Shown here: in pieces, positions 6,580-12,062 of the stretch | Position numbering within the stretch: position 1 is the stretch's first letter | How the letters are laid out: each line of letters starts with the position of its first letter | Assembly (NCBI GenBank): GCA_027064405.1 | Contig: JAMOPP010000086.1 | Location: 1-12,062 of the forward strand | Source of the DNA: Desulfurellales bacterium | GTDB taxonomy: Bacteria; Campylobacterota_A; Desulfurellia; Desulfurellales; Hippeaceae | Reading direction: 5' to 3' | Length of the DNA stretch: 12,062 bases | Program-made: the position numbers and the translations under genes | The notes under the pieces: model-generated | Databases searched by the model: none | Told to the model about the DNA's origin: nothing | The model's input: only the letters and a program-made list of their open reading frames with translations

Positions 6580-7905
6580 CTATTTTTTCTCCTCTTTTGT
6601 ATCTTCTTTTTTCGGCTCAACTAATTTAGCCTCTTTAAGAAGAAAGTCAAGGGTTTTGTCGCCAAGTATATCCATTTGAATTATAGGAAGCAGATTCTTT
6701 TCTTGATATTCTTTGTATAAATCATCAAACTTCATATTTTTGGAAGCGGCTTCTTTTGCTATAAAATCTTTAATTTCATCATTTGAGACATCTATATTCT
6801 CTTTTTCAGCTATTTTTAAAAGTATAAAGGTTGTTTTTACCCTTTTTCTTGCATTTTCTTCGAATTTACCCCTTAAATTTTGAGGTTTATACTCTTCCGA
6901 ATTTACATCTGCTCCCTTGTAGTACATATCTTTAACATATTCCACCATCATACTATTAACTTCTTGATTGACTAAGGTTTCGGGTAATTCAAAATCGTAG
7001 TCTTTTATGAATTTTTCCACTATTGCGTCTTTTTGCCTTTCAATTTCCAAAAACTCTTTATTTTTCTTCAATCTGTTTTCTATGTCTTTCATTAAGTCGT
7101 CAACAGTTTTGAACTCTTTATTAACTTTTGTTGCAAATTCGTCATTGAGTTCAGGTGGGATTTTGGTTTTTAAAGATGTTAGAGTGATTTTGAATTTAAC
7201 ATTTTTGCCTTTTAGATAGCGCAAAGGGTAATCTTTATCAAAAGAAACCTCTACCTCCTTTGTTTCCGATTGTTTCATACCGTATATTTCTTTTTCAATT
7301 TCTTCTATTAAGAGTTTTTTGCCAAGTTCTCCATATATATTCTTGCCTGTTAACTCTTTTATCTGAGTGCCGTCATCTTTGTTAATCGTTTCTATATCCA
7401 AAACGAATACATCGCCTTCTTCAGCACCTTTATCACCCTTCTTTTCCTCTAAAGCACTAAATGCTTCCACTATTTGATTTAAAACATTATCCTTTTCTTC
7501 CTTTGTTATTTCAATATCTTCCTTCTCAATCTCAATATTTTTGTATTCCTTTAACTCAAATTCAGGTTTTACATCAATTAAAACATCAAAAGAAAAGGGC
7601 TTACCGTCCTCAAAAACAACATTTGTTACGGCAAGCTCGGAAACAGGCTGAAGTTTATTATCGCTTATGGCAAAGTCATACGCCTCAGAAACAAGTTCTC
7701 TTTGAGTGTCTTCGTCAATATCTTTTTTGTAGGTTTTGATTATGACATCTTTGGGCACCTTTCCTTTCCTAAATCCCTTTATTTTAGCGCTCTTTTTTAA
7801 AGCGGATATAATCTTGTCTTTCTTTTCTTCTACCTTTTCAACCGGCACTTCTATGTGAAGTTTTTTCTTTGAAGGTTTCATATCTTCAATGGTTACTTTA
7901 ATCAT
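6580..7905 (-). CDS. tig: Trigger factor, ribosome-associated chaperone and prolyl isomerase
   Basis: A 441-residue chaperone that docks on the ribosomal exit tunnel and holds nascent chains. The N-terminal domain carries the ribosome-binding signature GFRKGKVP (44-51). An FKBP-type PPIase domain spans about 160-243 (GDVFVLDIE ... VKFKITLTSLK), and the helical C-terminal arms start at PPELNDEFATKVN (250 on) and end in a Lys/Glu-rich tail. The frame also opens 12 nt earlier at a TTG, but that codon and the next ones form the ribosome-binding site GGGAGG, so the ATG at 7905 is the start. It is the first gene of the operon, directly followed by clpP and clpX, a conserved arrangement. A sigma70-like promoter lies just upstream. 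No CIRCE-type heat-shock operator was seen. Confidence 0.97.
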   Translation of the reverse strand: MIKVTIEDMKPSKKKLHIEVPVEKVEEKKDKIISALKKSAKIKGFRKGKVPKDVIIKTYKKDIDEDTQRELVSEAYDFAISDNKLQPVSELAVTNVVFEDGKPFSFDVLIDVKPEFELKEYKNIEIEKEDIEITKEEKDNVLNQIVEAFSALEEKKGDKGAEEGDVFVLDIETINKDDGTQIKELTGKNIYGELGKKLLIEEIEKEIYGMKQSETKEVEVSFDKDYPLRYLKGKNVKFKITLTSLKTKIPPELNDEFATKVNKEFKTVDDLMKDIENRLKKNKEFLEIERQKDAIVEKFIKDYDFELPETLVNQEVNSMMVEYVKDMYYKGADVNSEEYKPQNLRGKFEENARKRVKTTFILLKIAEKENIDVSNDEIKDFIAKEAASKNMKFDDLYKEYQEKNLLPIIQMDILGDKTLDFLLKEAKLVEPKKEDTKEEKK

Positions 7906-7909
7906 AAAT

Positions 7910-7915
7910 CCTCCC
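7910..7915 (-). promoter_or_regulatory. Ribosome-binding site that fixes the tig start
   Basis: GGGAGG lies 4 nt before the ATG at 7905. The upstream in-frame TTG (7917) overlaps this site and so cannot be the real start. Confidence 0.85.
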
Positions 7916-7932
7916 AAAAATTTAATTTAAAC

Positions 7933-7960
7933 ATTATATCAAAATAATCGCTATTTTCAA
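7933..7960 (-). promoter_or_regulatory. Sigma70-like promoter of the tig-clpP-clpX-hslV-hslU operon
   Basis: On the minus strand TTGAAA (7955-7960) and a perfect TATAAT (7933-7938) are separated by 16 bp, predicting a start near 7926 and a leader of about 20 nt. It lies downstream of the hcp terminator, so the operon is insulated from hcp read-through. No other convincing promoter was noticed in the short gaps of the operon. Confidence 0.8.
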
Positions 7961-7996
7961 TTAAAAGTTAAGAAAAGAAGGGTAAAAAAGGAGGAT

Positions 7997-8040
7997 AAAA
8001 ACAGATAAGAGCAACGAAAATGATATTCGCCACCCTTATC
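7997..8040 (-). terminator. Rho-independent terminator of hcp
   Basis: On the minus strand, 14 nt after the hcp stop, a 15-bp stem (8026-8040 with 8004-8018, including several G-T pairs) closes a 7-nt loop (8019-8025). It is followed by TGTTTTTA at 8003-7996. The position between hcp and the tig promoter supports the call. Confidence 0.85.
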
Positions 8041-8053
8041 ATTGATAAATTGC

Positions 8054-9670
8054 TTATCCCATAATTTCTTTCATATCGCTATCGACATCGGTTATACCGG
8101 AAATATTGAACTTTTCAACAAGAACCTTTAATACATTAGGAGACATAAAAGCCGGAAGCGTAGGTCCCAACTTGATATTTTTAACGCCTAAGAACAATAG
8201 TGCAAGCAGCACTGCGACGGCTTTTTGCTCATACCATGCTATGTTGTATGCAATCGGCAATTCATTTACGCTATCAGTTCCAAAAATCTCTTTTAACTTT
8301 AATGCTATCAAAGCAAGTGAATAACTGTCGTTACACTGACCAGCATCAAGCACTCTTGGAATGCCACCGATATCGCCGAGGTTTAACTTATTGTATCTGA
8401 ATTTTGCGCATCCTGCAGTCAAGATGATTGTATCGCTTGGCATCTTTTTTGCAAACTCCGTGTAGTATTCTCTTGATTTATGTCTTCCGTCGCATCCTGC
8501 CATAACAACAAACTTTTTGATTGCTCCGGATTTAACGGCATCCACAACCTTATCGGCAAGTTTAAATACCTGCTCATGCGCAAATCCGCCGACAATCTTG
8601 CCTGTTTCTATTTCAACAGGTGGTTTGCATTTTTTAGCCATCTCAATCATTTCCGAGAAATCTTTTTGCTTTCCATCTTTTCTGTCAGCTATATGTTTTA
8701 CACCCGGGAATCCAACATTTGCCGTAGTAAAAACCCTATCCTTATAAGAGTCTTTTGGCGGAACAAGGCAGTTTGTTGTCATTAAAATAGGACCGTTGAA
8801 TGACTCAAATTCTTTGTCCTGTAACCACCATGCGTTTCCGTAGTTACCTACGAAATTTGGATATTTTTTGAATGCGGGATAGTAGTTGGCAGGAAGCATC
8901 TCGCCGTGAGTATAAACATCAACGCCCGTGCCCTGAGTTTGCTCAAGCAACTCTTCCATATCTTTCAAATCGTGTCCCGAAATTAAGATACCCGGATTTT
9001 TGCCAACACCTATATTTACTTCTGTAATTTCCGGATGTCCGTATGTTTCCGTATTTGCTTTATCTAAAACAGCCATTCCCTTAACTGCCATCTCACCCGT
9101 TTTCATAACAAGTCCGACAAGTTCATCAGCACTTAAATCTTCGGTTGTAGCTGCCATGCCGTCTAAGAAAAACTTCATAACATCGTCGTCCTCAAATCCA
9201 AGCACTGCGGCATGGTCTGCATAAGCTGCAACACCCTTCAAGCCATAAATCATAAGCTCCTTTAGTGAACGAATGTCCTCATTCTCTTCAGCCAAGACGC
9301 TTGCCTCTTTCGATTTAGCCAAAAAATCTTCCTTGCTTGAACCTGTAAATGTTGCTGAATCGTGCAAACCTTCATCGCTTATATTGTATTTTTTCTTTAA
9401 ATCATCCCTAATTCTTAAACCTTCTTTTATAGCATCGGCAATCCTGTCCTCGTCGAAATTTACATTTGTGATTGTTGTAAATAGGGCTTTTGCAACATAG
9501 TGAGAAGCCTCCTTATCGTATTGTCCGGCTTTTTTGGCAACAACACCAATTCCTTTTGTCACATAGATTAGCACATCCTCAAGATTAGCCACCCTTTCAT
9601 CTTTTCCACATACACCCCTAACTGTACATCCTTGATTTTTTAGCGTTTCCTGACATTGGTAACAAAACAT
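8054..9670 (-). CDS. hcp: Hybrid cluster protein (hydroxylamine/NO reductase), class I
   Basis: A 538-residue iron-sulfur protein with a [4Fe-4S] cluster and a hybrid Fe-S-O cluster; the family reduces hydroxylamine and NO and is implicated in nitrosative-stress defence. The N-terminal cysteines Cys3, Cys6, Cys15 and Cys21 have C-x2-C-x8-C-x5-C spacing, the class seen in anaerobes rather than the enteric C-x2-C-x11-C-x6-C form. All eight hybrid-cluster ligands align with those known for Desulfovibrio Hcp: His233, Glu257, Cys301, Cys393 (persulfide position, AGCDGR), Cys421 (AGCAKFR), Cys446 (AGQCNDS), Glu481 and Lys483 (WYEQKA). The ATG is preceded by GGAGG (9676-9680). No hcr reductase gene is adjacent, so the electron donor is unknown. 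It is divergent from a Crp/Fnr regulator, with a shared FNR-like operator at the class II activation position, and ends at its own terminator. Confidence 0.97.
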   Translation of the reverse strand: MFCYQCQETLKNQGCTVRGVCGKDERVANLEDVLIYVTKGIGVVAKKAGQYDKEASHYVAKALFTTITNVNFDEDRIADAIKEGLRIRDDLKKKYNISDEGLHDSATFTGSSKEDFLAKSKEASVLAEENEDIRSLKELMIYGLKGVAAYADHAAVLGFEDDDVMKFFLDGMAATTEDLSADELVGLVMKTGEMAVKGMAVLDKANTETYGHPEITEVNIGVGKNPGILISGHDLKDMEELLEQTQGTGVDVYTHGEMLPANYYPAFKKYPNFVGNYGNAWWLQDKEFESFNGPILMTTNCLVPPKDSYKDRVFTTANVGFPGVKHIADRKDGKQKDFSEMIEMAKKCKPPVEIETGKIVGGFAHEQVFKLADKVVDAVKSGAIKKFVVMAGCDGRHKSREYYTEFAKKMPSDTIILTAGCAKFRYNKLNLGDIGGIPRVLDAGQCNDSYSLALIALKLKEIFGTDSVNELPIAYNIAWYEQKAVAVLLALLFLGVKNIKLGPTLPAFMSPNVLKVLVEKFNISGITDVDSDMKEIMG

Positions 9671-9680
9671 AAATACCTCC

Positions 9681-9709
9681 TTGATTTTTGTTATTTCTCA
9701 TCATATAAT
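9681..9709 (+). promoter_or_regulatory. Sigma70-like promoter of the Crp/Fnr regulator gene
   Basis: TTGATT (9681-9686) and TATAAT (9704-9709) are separated by 17 bp, predicting a start near 9716 and a leader of about 30 nt. The FNR-like operator would fall at about +13 to +26, where a bound regulator would block transcription. The promoter overlaps the divergent hcp promoter, so polymerase binding at the two should be mutually exclusive. Confidence 0.65.
9700..9705 (-). promoter_or_regulatory. hcp: Predicted -10 element of an activator-dependent hcp promoter
   Basis: TATGAT on the minus strand (9700-9705) lies 22 bp from the edge of the FNR-like palindrome, which places the palindrome centre at -41.5, the class II FNR position. 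No good -35 hexamer sits at normal spacing: ACATTA is what lies 17 bp from the TTGACT inside the palindrome. This suggests dependence on the activator. The predicted start is near 9693. Overlapping alternatives (TATATG, TATTAT) exist. Confidence 0.55.
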
Positions 9710-9727
9710 AGATAATGTACGATGTAT

Positions 9728-9741
9728 TTGATTTAAGTCAA
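9728..9741. promoter_or_regulatory. FNR/DNR-type operator shared by hcp and its regulator
   Basis: TTGATTTAAGTCAA is a 14-bp palindrome that differs from the FNR consensus TTGAT-N4-ATCAA at one position (GTCAA half), and it has the symmetric inner TTAA. It sits between the divergent hcp and Crp/Fnr genes, ending 5 nt before the regulator's ATG. Site identity follows from sequence; binding by the adjacent regulator is inferred from its recognition helix and location. Confidence 0.8.
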
Positions 9742-9746
9742 GAAAA

Positions 9747-10388
9747 ATGAATAAAAAAAAAGCTATAGAATTTTTTTTATATTCTTTCGATATAACGGAT
9801 GCAGAACAGGAATTTATTGATACGCTCTCTTTAATCACCACTGTCGTTAAAAAAAACAGAAAAGAGATAATATTTTTGGAAGGTCAAACCGGAACAAGTT
9901 TCTACTTTTTAATATCCGGAAGCGTAAAATTATTAAAAACAAGTGATAACGGTAAGGAAGCTGTTATACATTTTGCAGAGCCCGGTGAGTTTTTTGCCGA
10001 AGTTGCACTATTTATGCATAATATATACCCCGTTACCGCTATTGCAATAAAAAATTCGGAACTTTTGTGTATAGATTCTAAAAAAATGCTCAGTATCATT
10101 CAAAATAAACCCTCCTTTTCTTTAAAATTTATAGGGATGTTGGCGAAAAGACTTAGTTATTTAACAAATATAATACAAAATTTATCGACAATGGATGCCG
10201 AGGAAAAATTTCTAAATTATCTGAATATGATCAAAAAAGACGACAATGTAGCCACACTAAACATTCCAAAGGGTGAAATAGCACTTCTTCTTGGCATATC
10301 CCCTGAAACATTTTCGCGTGTATTAAAAAAGCTTTTAACGGAACATAAGATAGAAATAGACAATAAAAGGATAAAAATAAATGTTTAA
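9747..10388 (+). CDS. Crp/Fnr-family transcription regulator, probable hcp activator (HcpR/DNR-like)
   Basis: A 213-residue regulator. Residues about 15-130 form the cyclic-nucleotide-type sensor beta-barrel (FLISGSVKLLKTSDNGKE, PGEFFAEVALF), followed by a dimerisation helix (about 125-150) and a winged HTH (IPKGEIALLLGISPETFSRVLKKL, 173-196). In the recognition helix Glu187, Ser190 and Arg191 match the E-x-x-S-R pattern by which FNR reads TTGAT half-sites, agreeing with the palindrome just upstream. It has a single cysteine (Cys108), so an FNR-type [4Fe-4S] oxygen sensor is excluded; a haem-based NO sensor as described for HcpR/DNR proteins is possible but unproven. No strong ribosome-binding site precedes the ATG, because the operator occupies that space. 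It is divergent from hcp and overlaps the downstream gene by 8 nt. Confidence 0.92.
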   Translation: MNKKKAIEFFLYSFDITDAEQEFIDTLSLITTVVKKNRKEIIFLEGQTGTSFYFLISGSVKLLKTSDNGKEAVIHFAEPGEFFAEVALFMHNIYPVTAIAIKNSELLCIDSKKMLSIIQNKPSFSLKFIGMLAKRLSYLTNIIQNLSTMDAEEKFLNYLNMIKKDDNVATLNIPKGEIALLLGISPETFSRVLKKLLTEHKIEIDNKRIKINV

Positions 10389-12062
10389 GTTCTTTAAGCT
10401 TACCTTTATTGCCATACTTCTTCTAATAATTACAATCCTTTCCGCATACATAATAATTACCGATAAGCCTTCTTTATTAAGGGTGCCCATTAATTTTTAT
10501 CTTCAAAAATACAGTATCTCCTCAAAAATGGACAGGATTAAAATCAACTCGCCCTCCTCTTTTGAGATAAAAGGGTTCAAGATTTCAAAGGACAATATGT
10601 CAATATCCGCAGATCTTTTAAGAATATATATAGTGGATAAATCACTGTCGCTGTATTTAAAAAATCCTATAATTAATATTAAATCAAAAAAGGGTGTTTC
10701 AAATAAAAAATCGGGTAGTTTTTCAGTTCCCTTTAAAATCGGCAAAGTCAGTATTGAAAATTTGACTTTAAATTTCATAAAAAATTCGCATAAAATAGTT
10801 TCAGCTACGCATTGCAATATCACAATAGTAAAAGACACAATTACCTCTGACGGAATTGTTAAATATTCAGATAACGGAACGAATATCTTATCAGATATAA
10901 GGCAAATGAAAGGGAAATTTAAGTTAAATCAAAACGGGATTAATTTTAAAACTATTTTTATAGATCCGAATTTATTGTCTGTAGATTCTAACGGTGTAAA
11001 ATTTAAAACGGCAAAACCTGTAAGAATTAAAAATTTATACCTGCGATTCAATCCCTTTGCAGTTAAGAATATAGAATATCAAAGTAAAATAGATGCAAAG
11101 TATAAAAAAACAGGTGCAAGGTTTGATATAAAGGTTTTATTGCACAATAAAATTGTTAAAATGAATATAAATAATTTGAAGATTGAAAATTACAATGCGA
11201 TAGTTGAAAAAATTGAAGTTAGAGGAATAATTAAAAAAAAACTTAAATTTTCTGCAGAATACAACAATTTTTCTATAGATTATAAGAATGTAACAGCGGA
11301 AAATTTGTGCGGAAGTATCGATGTAAATTCCTTAAATAACATAGATACGATAATTAAAAATGGCGAAGCTGCGGTTTATGACAGATGGTATTTTGATTTT
11401 TCCAAGAATAGTATAAAGGCGAATATAAAAAATTTAAAAAGCATAGATTTATCCTTTGCCAAATTGTTAGATTTAAAAATAAAGAAAAAAGAGAGCCGTA
11501 TAAATTTTCTGTTGTCTTCGTCTAATGCAGACAACTTTTTTAAAGCGTTTGTAAAAGAGCCATTTGTAGACGATTTTCAAAGTCTTGATTCTGTAAAATT
11601 AAAGGGTGGGTTTTTGTTGAATGGAATGTATGACACAGTTGGCAAGAGGGTTGCAACTACCATAAATGCAAAATTAAACAGTGTAGAATACAAGAATTTG
11701 AAAATTGGGAAAGTAGATTTAAAACTTCCCTTTCTATACAATATTTACAAAAAGGCAGACGGATTTTTGCAACTTTATAATATTTCCTACGATAAATACA
11801 ACTTTCAGGTAAAGTGCAGTATTAAGTCGTCAAATAAAAAAATAAGTATAAGCTATGCACCCATAAAAACAGATGAATTTTACATTGCACCCAATTCGAT
11901 AACGGTGGATATAAGAAACAGACTTATAGCATCGAGGTTCAAATTTAATTTTAAAAACAAAAAGGTTGCAATGAAAGGGGATTTTAAGAAAATAATTTTA
12001 ACAAAACAAAACTCCTTTTTTGCAGGTAGCGTAAAGATAAAGGTTTTTGATGGTTTTGCCGA
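10381..12062 (+). CDS. Membrane-anchored AsmA/YdbH-like envelope protein (3' truncated by window edge)
   Basis: The frame is open from the ATG at 10381 to the edge, giving 560 residues without a stop. It begins with MFKFFK and one hydrophobic helix (about residues 7-27), an uncleaved-anchor pattern that would leave the rest in the periplasm. The body is a long run of alternating beta-strand-like segments rich in Lys, Asn, Ile and Phe, without enzyme motifs, as in the AsmA/TamB/YdbH repeating-beta-groove proteins that carry lipids between membranes. The last visible residues (SVKIKVFDGF) resemble the segment that ends YdbH-type domains. The assignment rests on architecture, not on a diagnostic motif. 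The start codon overlaps the end of the regulator gene by 8 nt, so they are co-transcribed; AAGGA lies about 10 nt before the ATG. No promoter of its own is evident. Confidence 0.6.
   Translation, partial: MFKFFKLTFIAILLLIITILSAYIIITDKPSLLRVPINFYLQKYSISSKMDRIKINSPSSFEIKGFKISKDNMSISADLLRIYIVDKSLSLYLKNPIINIKSKKGVSNKKSGSFSVPFKIGKVSIENLTLNFIKNSHKIVSATHCNITIVKDTITSDGIVKYSDNGTNILSDIRQMKGKFKLNQNGINFKTIFIDPNLLSVDSNGVKFKTAKPVRIKNLYLRFNPFAVKNIEYQSKIDAKYKKTGARFDIKVLLHNKIVKMNINNLKIENYNAIVEKIEVRGIIKKKLKFSAEYNNFSIDYKNVTAENLCGSIDVNSLNNIDTIIKNGEAAVYDRWYFDFSKNSIKANIKNLKSIDLSFAKLLDLKIKKKESRINFLLSSSNADNFFKAFVKEPFVDDFQSLDSVKLKGGFLLNGMYDTVGKRVATTINAKLNSVEYKNLKIGKVDLKLPFLYNIYKKADGFLQLYNISYDKYNFQVKCSIKSSNKKISISYAPIKTDEFYIAPNSITVDIRNRLIASRFKFNFKNKKVAMKGDFKKIILTKQNSFFAGSVKIKVFDGFA

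Noticed and set aside
7461..7739. Plus-strand 92-codon frame antisense to tig
   Set aside because: Low-complexity Gln/Leu/Tyr composition generated by the reverse of the Glu/Lys-rich tig sequence; no initiation signals.
7906..7917. Four-residue N-terminal extension of trigger factor from a TTG
   Set aside because: These codons contain the GGGAGG ribosome-binding site itself.
7918..7980. Search for a CIRCE or sigma32-type heat-shock element before tig
   Set aside because: Only a plain TTGAAA-N16-TATAAT promoter is visible; no TTAGCACTC inverted repeat and no sigma32-like hexamers.
9736..9741. TTGACT (minus strand) as a -35 for hcp
   Set aside because: At 17-bp spacing the -10 would be ACATTA, a poor match. 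The hexamer is part of the FNR-like palindrome, and the class II geometry with TATGAT fits much better.
10503..10838. Minus-strand 111-codon open frame opposite the AsmA-like gene
   Set aside because: It has no recognisable motif and is antisense to a continuous 560-codon frame with a sensible start; it is an AT-rich shadow frame.
1..12062. CRISPR arrays, tRNA/rRNA genes, riboswitches
   Set aside because: No regularly spaced repeats, tRNA-like or rRNA-like sequence, or structured leader long enough for a known riboswitch was seen; leaders before genes are short.

Overview
This is an AT-rich bacterial chromosome segment from a Gram-negative-type (diderm) organism that is probably a strict or near-strict anaerobe. 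The diderm inference rests on a large AsmA/YdbH-like envelope protein at the right edge. The anaerobe inference rests on an Hcp with the class I cysteine spacing found in anaerobes. The taxon cannot be fixed from the sequence. Low-GC anaerobic lineages such as Desulfurellales (Hippea-like) or Deferribacterota would fit, but this is a guess.

Layout, left to right. (1) Positions 1-1641, minus strand: most of an IS607-family insertion sequence, with a serine recombinase gene (tnpA) overlapping the RNA-guided nuclease gene tnpB, which runs off the left edge. (2) 1642-1858: no gene; it holds the unmapped left end of the IS and a small hairpin. (3) 1921-2754, plus strand: a monocistronic metallo-beta-lactamase-fold hydrolase of the COG1237 type with its own promoter, ending at a strong hairpin that also terminates the convergent operon. 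(4) 7905 down to 2811, minus strand: a tightly packed proteostasis operon tig-clpP-clpX-hslV-hslU, with junctions of +2 nt, a 20-nt overlap, +13 nt and 0 nt. A sigma70-like promoter precedes tig. (5) 9670 down to 8054, minus strand: hcp, a class I hybrid cluster protein, with a Rho-independent terminator between it and the tig promoter. (6) 9747-10388, plus strand: a divergent Crp/Fnr-family regulator. (7) 10381 to the right edge, plus strand: a membrane-anchored AsmA/YdbH-like protein overlapping the regulator gene by 8 nt.

How the genes work together. Trigger factor, ClpXP and HslUV form one transcript that covers nascent-chain folding and two ATP-dependent protease systems; hslVU sits where many proteobacteria carry lon. 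The hcp/regulator pair looks like a nitrosative-stress module. One FNR-type palindrome in the shared intergenic region lies exactly where a class II activator of hcp should bind (-41.5 from the predicted start). It also lies just downstream of the predicted start of the regulator's own transcript, which suggests activation of hcp and autorepression from a single site. The regulator's recognition helix carries the Glu-x-x-Ser-Arg pattern that in FNR reads this half-site.

No CRISPR array, tRNA, rRNA or clearly novel multi-gene system is visible. The most notable points are the one-site divergent switch, a substitution of a normally conserved catalytic arginine in TnpA, the hslVU placement in the tig-clpPX operon, and the coupling of the envelope-protein gene to the regulator.
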